A stretch of 64,000 nucleotides of DNA from positions 62,001-126,000 of the forward strand of contig CAMTON010000001.1 in NCBI GenBank assembly GCA_947074105.1, given 5' to 3'. The notes below the pieces were generated by a model. The model had not been told where the DNA came from and did not search any database. It saw only the letters and a list, made by a program, of their open reading frames with translations. This document shows positions 17,364 to 26,978 of this stretch, piece by piece (within the stretch, counting starts at the first letter, position 1; each line of letters opens with the position of its first letter). This stretch comes from an uncultured Bacteroidales bacterium (GTDB lineage: Bacteria; Bacteroidota; Bacteroidia; Bacteroidales; JAUNSR01). A program made the translations under genes and the position numbers.

Positions 17364-17777
17364 TATTGCAGAAAAAGAGTTTTCGTTAAAAGCAGATTAT
17401 TATTAACACAATATTTACAATACATAACATTTATTTAGCAACCATTTCACAATATCAGTTGTTTATGTTAATTACAAAAAGACGGATAAAATTGGTATCT
17501 TTTACGATTAAGGAAAATGAATAAACATTTGACTTATATTCGGTTATTATTATCCGTTAATGTCCAGAGCGGAACATGTATACTCGTAATTTGAATCGGC
17601 CTTTAAAGCAGACATACTTGCCCGGAAACTGAGATGAAAAATATTAACTGATGACTTATAATATAGATTTCCGGTTTACTTCTTTGGGTTTTTGCTTCCG
17701 GCAAAACTCCGGCGGAGGAATTATAATAAAGACTTATAGTGATTAGAAACTTCTTTCTTCGAAAAATACGACCCCCA
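17364..17777. other. Non-coding gap with nothing recognised
   Basis: AT-rich sequence between the MFS terminator and the small membrane protein. Only weak short dyads such as TTTGC..GCAAA near 17690-17704 are visible; no promoter with both boxes was found. Confidence 0.5.
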
Positions 17778-17987
17778 ATGAAACTTATTAAAATCATCCT
17801 TCTTTTCACGGCAGGTGTTATATTACTTACGATATGGCTCCAGTTAGGTGATTTCCTGTTTGACAATGTTACACGGCGGAGCTTATCATCCTACCTGTTG
17901 CAGTCCGCAGTCACAATGTCGACCATACTTATTGCAATACTGATATATTTGAAATTTAAGAAACAAAAAAACACTAACAGAGCATAA
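17778..17987 (+). CDS. Small protein with two predicted membrane helices
   Basis: About 69 residues if started at MKLIKIILLF; the open frame extends 13 codons upstream to MIRNFFLRKIRPP. Two hydrophobic segments are visible: LIKIILLFTAGVILLTIWLQ and LQSAVTMSTILIAILIYL, joined by a polar loop with RRSLSS, and a basic tail KKQKNTNRA. I recognise no family. It has no operon partner within 200 bp. The hydrophobic-polar layout is unlikely by chance, but a real gene is not proven. Confidence 0.45.
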   Translation: MKLIKIILLFTAGVILLTIWLQLGDFLFDNVTRRSLSSYLLQSAVTMSTILIAILIYLKFKKQKNTNRA

Positions 17988-18204
17988 GCTTATTATATTT
18001 TCTTCAGTTATCAATTCTTCAGTCAGTCGACCCTGACATAATTAACGGTTAAAGTTACTTGTATTTATATTTAATTATATAATTTTACTTTACTCTACAG
18101 CAACATGTTATTATATAAAGATCATATTTTATTCATCTCTATATGATTCAATATAAAACATGCTCTTCTTTTACAGGTATCTTATTAACTAAAAAAGTAT
18201 CAGA

Positions 18205-19062
18205 ATGAAGAAATTACTCTGCTCTCTTATGTTATGTCAGCTGTCTCTTTTCTTACTTTCCTTTAATATTACCGCACAGGAAATGAATTTTAATATCATT
18301 TCCGATTTTGAGCTGACGCTTCCGGAAATGGAAATTAATCCTTACCGGATAATGCCGCTTTCAAAAGACGAAATTGATAAAAAACTTATCATGGAACGTT
18401 TAAATGTGACACAGGATATTCCTTTTGAGATTGCAAAGGACAAAAGTCTCTATCTTAACGGCGAATACAATGTGAACGGTGTTATCAGAGAATTTCGAAG
18501 AGGCGCACTTTTGGGAAGCGGAGCTCAGGAAAATCTTATCGGTCTCGGTACGGTAAATACCGGGACATTTGCCTATCTGCATAAATTTAATGACAGACTT
18601 TCGGTTACAACTCATATTACAGCGGTTAAATTCAATTCTCCCTATTCCATAAATCAGACTTTAGAAACAGGCGTAAGTCTGGCTTATCGTGTTGCTGACC
18701 GAATTGCATTCAATGCTTTCGGCAACTATACGATAGGCAACAGCTATTATGCCGTGGGAGATATTTACAACAATACAAATTTCGGAGGATACTTCTCTTT
18801 CGATATGAGCGAACGTTTCGGAATAGCTCTCGGAGCACAACATCATTATTATCAGTCGGTCAATATGTGGGAAACAGATCCTATCATCATGCCATATTTT
18901 AAAATCAATGATACACCGATAGGTATTGACGTAGGCGGAATTATAAAAAGTTTAATAAAAGGCGCAATAGATAAAAACAGTAAGTCAGGCAACGGACCGA
19001 CAATGATGAACGGGACCATTATGCCTCCTAAAATGAATATTCCCGTAAGACCGCGATTATAG
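18205..19062 (+). CDS. Exported protein, probably outer-membrane beta-barrel
   Basis: I do not recognise a named family. A signal peptide of about 25 residues (MKKLLCSLMLCQLSLFLLSF, then NITAQ) precedes a 50-residue N-terminal part rich in acidic and polar residues. From about residue 85 the sequence alternates polar and hydrophobic residues with frequent aromatics (FAYLHKFNDRLSVTTHITAV, YRVADRIAFNAFGNYTIG, GYFSFDMSERFGIALGAQHHY), the look of amphipathic strands in a small barrel. The tail is proline-rich and basic. The stop codon abuts the stop of the convergent kinase gene with no terminator between. Confidence 0.75.
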   Translation: MKKLLCSLMLCQLSLFLLSFNITAQEMNFNIISDFELTLPEMEINPYRIMPLSKDEIDKKLIMERLNVTQDIPFEIAKDKSLYLNGEYNVNGVIREFRRGALLGSGAQENLIGLGTVNTGTFAYLHKFNDRLSVTTHITAVKFNSPYSINQTLETGVSLAYRVADRIAFNAFGNYTIGNSYYAVGDIYNNTNFGGYFSFDMSERFGIALGAQHHYYQSVNMWETDPIIMPYFKINDTPIGIDVGGIIKSLIKGAIDKNSKSGNGPTMMNGTIMPPKMNIPVRPRL

Positions 19063-20430
19063 CTACAGATGAGGAAGTCTTACAATAAAAGTGGTTCCCT
19101 CCCCTATATCCGATTTAACCGAAATATCACCGTGATGTATATTTATAATCTTCTTTGCAAGAGTCATGCCTATTCCGTAACCCTGTATATGAGTATGCTC
19201 TTCTCCTCTGTAGAAAAGATTGAAAATATTTTCCCTGTCTGTTTCACTCATACCGATCCCTTTATCAGAAAAACTTATTATCGTGAATTCTTTCAAAAAG
19301 GAAATACGGATTACCGAAGTCTTATTTTCCGAATATTTACAATTGTTTTCTATAAGATTCACAAAAGCTGTTTTAAGAAGATACGGATTCGCCTTAATCA
19401 TAAGAGCATCATCATCATCTGATTCCTGATCAAAAAATAGTTCAATATGATAATCCGGATGAGCCTTTATGGCAAGTTCATTGGCATCTATAAGAAGTTC
19501 GTCCAGACGCAGAGGTTCCATCTTTATCTCTTCCGGTTCATAATCAGCCTTTGCAAGGTTCAGAAGTCCGTCAATCAGTTTGACGATACGCCCCGAATCC
19601 TGCAGTGCATTTGATATTGAATGTCGGTATTGCTCAGGACTACGCTCTTTCTGCAGAGCAAGGTCAAGTTCGGCAGAAAGTGCAGCCATAGGCGTACGCA
19701 ATTCATGAGAGACATTGCTGACAAACATCTTTTGAGAATTAAATGATTTTTCAATTCTGTCTAACAGTTCATTGAGTGTTACACTCAGCTCCCCCAGTTC
19801 ATCACGTTCATTTTTTACCGGAAGCCTTTTATCAATATGCTTAACCGTTATATCTTCTGTTTCCCTGATAATATGTCTTATAGGCGATAATGTGCTTCTT
19901 GCAAGCAGATAACCCACGATAAGCAATATTGTCAGACCGCACAACATCAATATTATCAGAAGATAACTTAATGAACGCTGTTTTGAATGACCATAACCGT
20001 CATGAGCAGCTGCCGTAAGAATATAATGCTTACCGTTGAATTCATAAAGCAGTCCGATTCCCTGACACTCATCAACAAACAGATCAATCTCTCCGGCTTC
20101 CTTAATCTTATTAAGCATTTCATCGGTTTCCTTTATAATATCTATCTGTGATGCGTCATGATAAAGAATTTCAAAATCAGTATCATAGATAGCGACTTCC
20201 ACCTCATCGATAAACATCCTGTTGTTGAGATATATCGACTGCATAGTTTCGGAATCCACCTTATTATTCAGAAAAAGCTGTGCTTTGGTTATAGCCTCCG
20301 CTTTAAGAGTTCTTGAAAATGCCTCACTACGGGTATGTTCACTGACATAATATATTGTAGTAATCAGTACACACAATATAGCTGCCGTTATCGAAGCATA
20401 TTTCAATGTCAGTTTTGTACGTAGTTTCAT
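19063..20430 (-). CDS. Sensor histidine kinase of the metal-efflux locus (CusS-like)
   Basis: Membrane kinase of 455 residues: TM1 (about 9-28), a periplasmic domain (about 30-150), TM2 (ILMLCGLTILLIVGYLL, about 155-175), HAMP linker, dimerisation domain with the phospho-acceptor His242 in VSHELRTPMAAL, and an ATPase domain with N-box (NLIENNCKYSENK) and G-boxes (DKGIGM, GYGIGMTL). Its start overlaps the regulator stop by four bases. The pair sits 85 bp past the Cus/Czc-like efflux genes on the same strand, so the signal is most likely a metal ion; this is inference from context. Confidence 0.93.
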   Translation of the reverse strand: MKLRTKLTLKYASITAAILCVLITTIYYVSEHTRSEAFSRTLKAEAITKAQLFLNNKVDSETMQSIYLNNRMFIDEVEVAIYDTDFEILYHDASQIDIIKETDEMLNKIKEAGEIDLFVDECQGIGLLYEFNGKHYILTAAAHDGYGHSKQRSLSYLLIILMLCGLTILLIVGYLLARSTLSPIRHIIRETEDITVKHIDKRLPVKNERDELGELSVTLNELLDRIEKSFNSQKMFVSNVSHELRTPMAALSAELDLALQKERSPEQYRHSISNALQDSGRIVKLIDGLLNLAKADYEPEEIKMEPLRLDELLIDANELAIKAHPDYHIELFFDQESDDDDALMIKANPYLLKTAFVNLIENNCKYSENKTSVIRISFLKEFTIISFSDKGIGMSETDRENIFNLFYRGEEHTHIQGYGIGMTLAKKIINIHHGDISVKSDIGEGTTFIVRLPHL

Positions 20431-21113
20431 ATCTTATCGGTTAAAATAAATCCCATACCGGTCTTGGTATGGATAAGTTTGGTTTCAAATCCCCTGTCTA
20501 TCTTTTTACGGAGATAATTGATATATACATCAATGAAATTTGTTCCGGTATCAAAATGAGTGCTCCACACTTTATCCGCGATATCTATTCTTGTAACAAC
20601 CTTTTCAGCGTTCTCAACCATGTAGACAAGCAGGTTATATTCTTTCGGAGAAAGCTTTATCTCCTTATCCCCGCGTCTGACACTCTTTGTCATAAGATCT
20701 ATGAATATATCGGAATAAGTAAGTTCTGTCTTTGTTTCTACCGGAATATTAGAGCCACGCTTCAGAAGCACCTTTATACGGGCATAAAGCTCCCTGAAGT
20801 CAAAAGGTTTAACCATATAGTCGTCAGCTCCGGAATCGAAGCCGTCGAGTTTGTCGTCAGTAGAGCCTAAAGCAGTCAGCATAAGGATCGGGATATTTGG
20901 ATTTTCGTTTCTTATCTCCTTGCAGACTTCAAAGCCGTCCTTTTTTGGAAGGATCACATCTGAGATTATAAGATCTACCGTGTTGGATCTGAACAGCTTC
21001 AACCCCATAACACCGTCATAAGCCACAAGACAGGAATATCCCTTTTCCTCCAGTCCTGCCTGAAGAAGGGTTGCGACGCGCTGTTCATCTTCTATTATAA
21101 GTATCTTATACAT
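20427..21113 (-). CDS. OmpR-family response regulator (CusR-like)
   Basis: Receiver domain with acidic pocket in LIIEDE, phospho-acceptor Asp52 in IISDVILPKKDG and the switch Lys in VKPF, then a winged-helix domain (LSPKEYNLLVYMVEN, FIDVYINYLRKKID, IHTKTGMGFIL). I start at MYKILIIEDE, the usual first residues; the frame extends seven codons further. On the minus strand TATCTTTG at 21147-21140 is an exact -7 box that places a transcript start at about 21134, supporting the downstream start. Its probable binding site is the phased repeat upstream of the metal efflux operon. Confidence 0.93.
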   Translation of the reverse strand: MYKILIIEDEQRVATLLQAGLEEKGYSCLVAYDGVMGLKLFRSNTVDLIISDVILPKKDGFEVCKEIRNENPNIPILMLTALGSTDDKLDGFDSGADDYMVKPFDFRELYARIKVLLKRGSNIPVETKTELTYSDIFIDLMTKSVRRGDKEIKLSPKEYNLLVYMVENAEKVVTRIDIADKVWSTHFDTGTNFIDVYINYLRKKIDRGFETKLIHTKTGMGFILTDKI

Positions 21114-21139
21114 ATTCATGAGATTAATAAACAATAATA

Positions 21140-21147
21140 CAAAGATA
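21140..21147 (-). promoter_or_regulatory. -7 box of the regulator-kinase pair
   Basis: Minus strand TATCTTTG, an exact TAnnTTTG, with no -33 box at the usual spacing. Two copies of ACAGAAA follow upstream at 21174 and 21182. The pair may therefore have its own regulated promoter besides readthrough from the efflux genes. Confidence 0.45.
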
Positions 21148-21219
21148 AATCAATAGTGATTCTATATAATGTAACAGAAATACAGAAAATTATAATGAAA
21201 CTAAACCTGTAATATCTGA

Positions 21220-22470
21220 TCATTCGGTTTTCATATTCCATATGCCGCAAGCCTTTTCAAGCTGCACTAAAGAGATGGCATAATTCCTCATTGTTTCGAA
21301 ATATCTGCTGTTAATATCATTATACGATCGTTGTGCAATAAGAACGTCAAGAATAGCCGAGCCTCCTTTTTTATACATAAGGATTACTCCTTCGAGAATC
21401 TTACGTGATTCTTCAAGCATTCCGTTTTCAAAAAGTTCAAGCTTACGCCGTTCGGATTCATATATATTCCAGGACTGAGCTATTTCCGATCTTGCCTGAA
21501 GCACAATCTCCTTTTTCCGGATATCAGATTGTCGGATTCTTGATTCCGCGGCTTTTAATGTACCCTTATTTACATTTGAGAATTTCAGAGGAATACTTAT
21601 GCCCCCGACTATTCCTCCGGAAACAGGCATATTCCTGTTCTGTCTGTCACGATCATAAGCAACAGAAAGACCAATATCCGGTCTTCTCTCCGGTTTTGCA
21701 AGTTTATATTGATTTGTATTTATCTCAATCTCTTTTTCTGCTGCCGCGATATCTATCCTGTTTTCCATTCCTGTTTCTATCAGATCGTCAAGACATAGAG
21801 AGTATTCCCAGTCATTTCCTCTAAGTTCAGGAACAGTATAATACGTAAGCTCTTCTCCCATATATTCATTCAGAATCACAAGTGCGTTATCATATTCTGC
21901 CTGTAGTGTGTAAACCTCTGTAAGAAGCATTTCTGCTTCAAACTTCGATTGTCTTGCATCATTTTCCATAATTTCGCCCAAGCAATATCTCAAACTGTCG
22001 GATATGCTCAACTGCAACATATATTCATAAGAACTTATACTCAGATTTAGAAGTTCTTTCTGAAGCATCACATCAAGATAAGCGTTCGCTGCCATTGCTC
22101 TCAACTCCTGAAAATAATATTGAAGAGCAAGATTCTCATATTCTGCAACACTGTTGGCAAGACGTATTCGTGATCTTCGTTTCCCTGTTTCAAGCAAATA
22201 TGATATGCCGAAAGAATAATAATCTCTTCCTATCTCAAAATCAAATGCAGGGTCAGGGAAAACACTCATTGAAACAGCTTCCGCTTCGGCAATATCGACA
22301 TTCATCTGTACGGCAAGATATCCGAGATTACTCTTTCTCACTTTTGAAAGATATTCTTCAAAAGACAGATGCGGTCCCGGCATATCCGTAAGATCATGAG
22401 CATAAATCCTTAGTGTAAATATTGAAGTTAAAATCAGTAATATAAATATCTTATTCATTTTCTTCTTCAT
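21220..22470 (-). CDS. Outer-membrane efflux protein of the metal pump (CusC/CzcC-like)
   Basis: TolC-family channel. I begin at MKKKMNKIFILLILT, which gives a signal peptide cleaved near RIYAHD and an overlap of 20 bases with the pump gene; the frame continues nine codons upstream. There is no lipobox cysteine, unlike the drug-efflux channel at 7.3-8.7 kb. OEP repeats are seen around LSFEEYLSKVRKSNLGYLAVQ and DIAAAEKEIEINTNQYKLAK. It would complete the tripartite export path with the pump and adaptor upstream. Confidence 0.88.
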   Translation of the reverse strand: MKKKMNKIFILLILTSIFTLRIYAHDLTDMPGPHLSFEEYLSKVRKSNLGYLAVQMNVDIAEAEAVSMSVFPDPAFDFEIGRDYYSFGISYLLETGKRRSRIRLANSVAEYENLALQYYFQELRAMAANAYLDVMLQKELLNLSISSYEYMLQLSISDSLRYCLGEIMENDARQSKFEAEMLLTEVYTLQAEYDNALVILNEYMGEELTYYTVPELRGNDWEYSLCLDDLIETGMENRIDIAAAEKEIEINTNQYKLAKPERRPDIGLSVAYDRDRQNRNMPVSGGIVGGISIPLKFSNVNKGTLKAAESRIRQSDIRKKEIVLQARSEIAQSWNIYESERRKLELFENGMLEESRKILEGVILMYKKGGSAILDVLIAQRSYNDINSRYFETMRNYAISLVQLEKACGIWNMKTE

Positions 22471-25400
22471 TTCTGTTTTTAATAAATCCTGCTTCAAGAA
22501 AATAATATAATGCCGGAAGGAGGAACATTGATATGAATGTCGAGAACATCAGGCCATATACTATCACCGTGGCAAGCGGACGTTGTACGTCACTGCCTAT
22601 TCCTGTAGCAAGAGATGCCGGAAACAATCCGAGTATCGTTGTTACCGACGTCATCAGTATCGGACGGAAACGGTGACGCGCTCCGTGAAGAACAGACATT
22701 CTTAAAGTCAGTCCATCAGTACGAAGACGGTTAATATGTGACACCATTATTATTCCGTTTTGTATAGAAAGCCCGAACATAGCTATAAATCCTACGGCAG
22801 ATGACACATTGAGACTCATGCCTCTAATCGTAAGGGCAAGCATACCCCCGAGAAGAGACAGAGGCACTATACCAAGTATCAGAGCAGCCTGTCTGAATTT
22901 TCCGAACACGGCATATAAAAGAATAAACATCATCATAAGTGCTACGGGAACTATCACCGCCAACCTGTCGTATGCACGATTTTTGTTCTCAAACTGTCCA
23001 CCCCATTTCACTGTATAAAGATCCCTGTCATAATCCACTCTTTCTGCTATAAGACGCTGTGCCTCATCAAGAAAAGCGGATAGATCCCGTCCTCTCAGAT
23101 TAAGTTTCACTGTAATATGACGACGGTTCATCTCTCTGCTTATGGTACTTTCTCCGGTAGAAAGTCTGACATCGGCAATCTGAGAAAGAGGGATTCTTAT
23201 CCCTGATTCTGAAGTAAGCATAAGCGCAGCAATCTTCTCCGGAGTATCCCTGGATTCTTCTTTATATTTACATGTTATATCATACATGCGGTCGGACTGA
23301 TAGAGCCTGGCAACAGACTTTCCTCCTATCGCTACTTCTATAAGATCAGACACATCTGAAACGTTGAGTCCGTATCGGGCAACGGCATCACGGTCGATTA
23401 CTATCTGAAGCTGAGGCAATGGCGGTTCCTGATCTATATCAAGGTCCACAGCTCCTTTAACTCCGCCAAGTACACTTTTTATATCCTCCGCAATTCTGCG
23501 TATCTCATGAAGATCATTGCCGTAGACTTTTATCACAAGTTCACTGTGCGCTCCGGAAATCTTATCCATAACCCCATCTATCATAGGCTGACTGAAGCCT
23601 ATACGGAATCCCGGAAGAGAAGTATATTCTGCCTCCAACTCATCTATAAGGTCACTTTTAGTCTTTCCGCTTGGCCACTCTTCATATGGTCTTATTCCTA
23701 CCGAAACTTCAAAATGTGAAGGTGTAAAAGGATCCGTGCCGTCGTCATTGCGTCCGGCCTGAACAGCTACATAAGTAACTTCAGGATATTTCATTGTTCT
23801 TGCCCGAAGAGTATCCGAAAGCTCCTTAGACTTATCCAGAGATATTCCGGGAGGAAGATTGACTTGAAGCCATATAGAACCCTCATCAAGTTCGGGAAGA
23901 AAATCCTTGCCGACAAAGAAGCTTAAGATCATACCTAATAGAAATATCACACCGGAAACTATGATTGCAGGACGGGGACTGTATATTATACGTTTTATAA
24001 CACCGGAATATCTGTCTCTGAGATTATCAAGCCATTTATTCTTATATATTTTGCATGGACGACGATATATGGCATATCCTATACCCGGAATCAGAAAAAG
24101 AGAAACAAGCAGCGCTCCTACCATGGCATAACTCATTGTGAAGGCCATAGGCGTGAATAGTTTTCTTTCAACTCTTTCAAAAGCAAACAACGGCAGATAA
24201 GCCGTGATTATCACTATCGTGGAGAAAAGAATAGGTTTTCCGACCTCCGCGGCCCTCATCGCAATGCTTTTTTCCTTAATTATCTCATCCGGATGATCTT
24301 CTCTTTTTTTCAGGATAGTCTCCATCATCACTATTGCTCCGTCAACTATTATACCAAAATCAATAGCTCCCAGGGATAGAAGATTGGCAGGTATATCTGT
24401 GATGTTCATAAGGATAAAGGCGATCAGCAGCGATATCGGAATTGTGATAGAAACAAGCAGCGCTCCGCGCCAGTTACCAAGAAAAAGTATCATGACTAGA
24501 ATCACAAGCGCCATGCCGAGCAGGAGAGTATGCGAAACAGTGTCAAGTGTTGTATTGACAAGCTCCGTACGGTCCATAAAAGCATGTATTCTGACACCCT
24601 CAGGTAGAATCTCAGAGTTAAGTCGGTCAACGGCCTTATGAATATCTTCCAGAACGACAGAAGGATTCTCATGTTTTAAAAGAAGTACTATACCCTGAAG
24701 ACTTTCAGAATATTCGCGACTTCGGTCACTATATCCGAAGATTCCTTTTCGTTCAAGGTTCCCGTATTTCAGCGAACCTATATCATTCAGAAATACAGGC
24801 ACTCCTTTTTCCGAACTAACCACTATACGACCCAGATCTTCAAGATTTTCAATCTGCCCGATTCCTCTCACAACATATCCTAAATCACCTCTTTTGACAA
24901 TGCTTCCGCCTACATTTGAATTATTTTTCTCTATCGCCTCAATTATCTGTGATAAAGAAAGATCATACTGTTCCGTTTTATGAGGATCAATCTCAATCTG
25001 AAACTGAGTCGTTATTCCTCCGAAATTGGTAACATCGGCCACACCTGATGTCTCTTTAAGATAAGGAATCACCACCCAGTTCTGGAAATCGGTCAGTTCT
25101 CTCAGAGAATGACGATCGCTTTCGATAAGATATCTGTAAACCTCACCTATGGGAGATGTAAGCGGGTCAAGTCCCGGAACAGCTCCGTAAGGAAGCTCTG
25201 TTTCATTAAGTCTTTCCTGAATTCTCTGTCTTCCCCAATAATCATCTATTCCGTCTTTGAAGACAATTGTTATCATAGAGAGACCGAACGTACTTTTGCT
25301 TCTCATCACATGCATTCCGGGAAGTCCGTTTATTGCTCTTTCTATCGGTATGGTGATCTGCTGTTCCACCTCTTCAGCTGCCAGACCCGGCACCTGAGTC

Positions 25401-25549
25401 ACAATCTGTGACGTAACATCAGCAATATCAGGATACGCTTCAAGAGAAAGCTGTTTCCATGAATAATAGCCGAAAACACAAAGCATAACAAACAAACCCG
25501 AGATTATCCATCTTTTACGGATTATAGTCAACATCACATTATTCTTCAT
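22451..25549 (-). CDS. Heavy-metal RND efflux pump (CusA/CzcA family)
   Basis: Inner-membrane pump of 1032 residues. The N-terminal LSLEAYPDIADVTSQIVTQVPG is the usual HME-family sequence, clearly different from the HAE1 pump in this window. TM4 carries GAIDFGIIVDGAIVMME with the two Asp residues typical of metal pumps (a DFGxxxDGA pattern). The family exports Cu(I)/Ag(I) or Zn/Co/Cd/Ni; I cannot decide the cation without mapping the methionine triad of CusA. It follows the adaptor by eight bases and overlaps the channel gene. Confidence 0.95.
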   Translation of the reverse strand: MKNNVMLTIIRKRWIISGLFVMLCVFGYYSWKQLSLEAYPDIADVTSQIVTQVPGLAAEEVEQQITIPIERAINGLPGMHVMRSKSTFGLSMITIVFKDGIDDYWGRQRIQERLNETELPYGAVPGLDPLTSPIGEVYRYLIESDRHSLRELTDFQNWVVIPYLKETSGVADVTNFGGITTQFQIEIDPHKTEQYDLSLSQIIEAIEKNNSNVGGSIVKRGDLGYVVRGIGQIENLEDLGRIVVSSEKGVPVFLNDIGSLKYGNLERKGIFGYSDRSREYSESLQGIVLLLKHENPSVVLEDIHKAVDRLNSEILPEGVRIHAFMDRTELVNTTLDTVSHTLLLGMALVILVMILFLGNWRGALLVSITIPISLLIAFILMNITDIPANLLSLGAIDFGIIVDGAIVMMETILKKREDHPDEIIKEKSIAMRAAEVGKPILFSTIVIITAYLPLFAFERVERKLFTPMAFTMSYAMVGALLVSLFLIPGIGYAIYRRPCKIYKNKWLDNLRDRYSGVIKRIIYSPRPAIIVSGVIFLLGMILSFFVGKDFLPELDEGSIWLQVNLPPGISLDKSKELSDTLRARTMKYPEVTYVAVQAGRNDDGTDPFTPSHFEVSVGIRPYEEWPSGKTKSDLIDELEAEYTSLPGFRIGFSQPMIDGVMDKISGAHSELVIKVYGNDLHEIRRIAEDIKSVLGGVKGAVDLDIDQEPPLPQLQIVIDRDAVARYGLNVSDVSDLIEVAIGGKSVARLYQSDRMYDITCKYKEESRDTPEKIAALMLTSESGIRIPLSQIADVRLSTGESTISREMNRRHITVKLNLRGRDLSAFLDEAQRLIAERVDYDRDLYTVKWGGQFENKNRAYDRLAVIVPVALMMMFILLYAVFGKFRQAALILGIVPLSLLGGMLALTIRGMSLNVSSAVGFIAMFGLSIQNGIIMVSHINRLRTDGLTLRMSVLHGARHRFRPILMTSVTTILGLFPASLATGIGSDVQRPLATVIVYGLMFSTFISMFLLPALYYFLEAGFIKNRNEEENE

Positions 25550-25557
25550 ATCTAACT

Positions 25558-26667
25558 CTATTTCAGATAGTAACCACCCTCACTTATTATTATATCCTCT
25601 TTAGTAAGTCCGGAAGATATTATTGCTATTCCGTTTTGTGTATTGCCGACACCTACCGGTGTACGCAGATATGTATCAGAGGCTATCTCCTTATATACAT
25701 AAGTAAACTTTTCATTTTGCATAAGTGCATTTTCTGACACTGAGACTGCTTCTGTCTCTTCGGAAAAGAATTTCACTGTGGCATACATTCCTATTTTCAA
25801 GTCGCTGTAATCATTATCACAAACCGAAATAACACGTATCGATCTTGTTGATTCATCTACAAGATCATCTATATGAAATATCTCTCCTTCTTTCAGAACA
25901 CCGGGTCTGGCTGAAACTTCAAAGTTCAGAATATCACCTTTTTTCAGATAACTGATATCCTTTTCCTTTACCTGCGCAGAAATCCATACGCGAGACAGAT
26001 CAGCAACAATAGCGATCGGATCTGAGTCGTCTTTAATATATTGACCATTAACTATATTATTTTCAACAATATTCCCGGAGACAGGTGATTTGATTATAAG
26101 AGGCTGACCTAATTTCATTGCCTCAGGATTATCGATCTGATATACATTCAGAGCAGCGATGATATTCTCATATTCTTTTTCAGCCATAAGAAGTGAGTTT
26201 TTAGCCTCTTCAAGTTCTTTCATTGAACAGACTCCTGCTTTTGCAAGTTCTTCTTTTCGCAGGAATTCTTTTTTTACGAGCTCCTTTGATGAAGATGACT
26301 GAAAAAACTCTTTCTGTGTATTTATAAAATCAGGAGAATTGATTTCATAAAGCGGCATACCTTCTTTCACTTTCTGACCAAGAGAGACATGCGACTTTAT
26401 GACTCTTCCCGAAAATGGCGGGGTGATATAAGCAAAACGCGTAGGTATGGCCTGCACGGTACCGGCAGCAGTAATTTCTTTTGAATATGAATAACTCTTT
26501 GCCGAAGCTTTTTTTAATTTTCCTTTAAGTATTTCATCCTTAACAAAAACCGTATCATCTATCACGATATGGCTTTTCTCTTCATTCTTAACCACCTTTT
26601 CTCTGCATGCTGATATAAAAATCGTAACAATACACAGACAAAGAACATTTACTTTTTTCATCATCAT
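25558..26667 (-). CDS. Periplasmic adaptor lipoprotein of the metal pump (CusB/CzcB-like)
   Basis: First gene of the metal efflux operon. I start at MMMKKVNVL: a signal peptide then ends IFISAC with Cys21 lipidated. An in-frame ATG at 26685 lies upstream of the likely transcript start (-7 box at 26695-26688), so it is rejected. Barrel-sandwich halves (HVSLGQKVKEGMPLYEINSP and KSPVSGNIVENNIVNGQYIK) flank a helical hairpin (about 110-165); beta-barrel and C-terminal domains follow. No histidine/methionine-rich metal-binding N-terminus is visible, which slightly disfavours a pure Cu(I) role. Confidence 0.93.
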   Translation of the reverse strand: MMMKKVNVLCLCIVTIFISACREKVVKNEEKSHIVIDDTVFVKDEILKGKLKKASAKSYSYSKEITAAGTVQAIPTRFAYITPPFSGRVIKSHVSLGQKVKEGMPLYEINSPDFINTQKEFFQSSSSKELVKKEFLRKEELAKAGVCSMKELEEAKNSLLMAEKEYENIIAALNVYQIDNPEAMKLGQPLIIKSPVSGNIVENNIVNGQYIKDDSDPIAIVADLSRVWISAQVKEKDISYLKKGDILNFEVSARPGVLKEGEIFHIDDLVDESTRSIRVISVCDNDYSDLKIGMYATVKFFSEETEAVSVSENALMQNEKFTYVYKEIASDTYLRTPVGVGNTQNGIAIISSGLTKEDIIISEGGYYLK

Positions 26668-26687
26668 TTCTTTTGCTTTTGACATAA

Positions 26688-26695
26688 CAAAAGTA
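26688..26695 (-). promoter_or_regulatory. -7 box of the metal efflux operon
   Basis: Minus strand TACTTTTG fits TAnnTTTG exactly; the -33 position holds no TTTG and is instead taken by the phased repeats just upstream, as expected for an activator-dependent promoter. The inferred start near 26681 sets the translation start of the adaptor. Confidence 0.55.
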
Positions 26696-26716
26696 GACGG
26701 ACATGATTTATTATAG

Positions 26717-26759
26717 TATTAGAAAACCTTTAAGGTGATATTAGAAAATCATTAGAGTT
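26717..26759. promoter_or_regulatory. Helically phased repeats, probable response-regulator site
   Basis: TATTAGAAAA occurs exactly at 26717-26726 and 26739-26748, a 22-bp period, and a third weaker copy CATTAGAGTT begins at 26750, 11 bp further. They lie upstream of the -7 box at 26688-26695. OmpR-type regulators bind tandem direct repeats about one helical turn apart next to the -35 region, so the cognate regulator at 20.4-21.1 kb is the natural candidate. Confidence 0.6.
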
Positions 26760-26833
26760 TCAGACATTCTGCGATTCGCGGAAAATGGTAATCCGGACAC
26801 CGGCTGTCTGACTAATGAGCATGGGAAAAAGTC

Positions 26834-26854
26834 ACTTCAGCCCCTGGCTGAAGT
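26834..26854. repeat. Short perfect hairpin in the gap before the PfpI gene
   Basis: ACTTCAGCC and GGCTGAAGT flank a CCT loop. There is no T-tract, so a terminator role is weak. It is the only structure in the otherwise plain gap between the two minus-strand units. Confidence 0.4.
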
Positions 26855-26978
26855 TCGAATGTATTCTGAACGGTAGTCGTAAAAGAGAAATGAGGAAATG
26901 TAATCCGTATTATGGAGGAATAAATTTCTGGCCGGTTTTTATTTAAAGCTAAAAGTTTTATTTATGATTTTTGTTCTT

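Noticed and set aside
22471-22497. Upstream start for the metal efflux channel
   Set aside because: It deepens the overlap with the pump gene and spoils the signal peptide; MKKKMNKIF is the more typical beginning.
26668-26685. Upstream ATG start (MSKAKE) for the metal adaptor
   Set aside because: It would lie upstream of the inferred transcript start and puts charged residues before the signal peptide.
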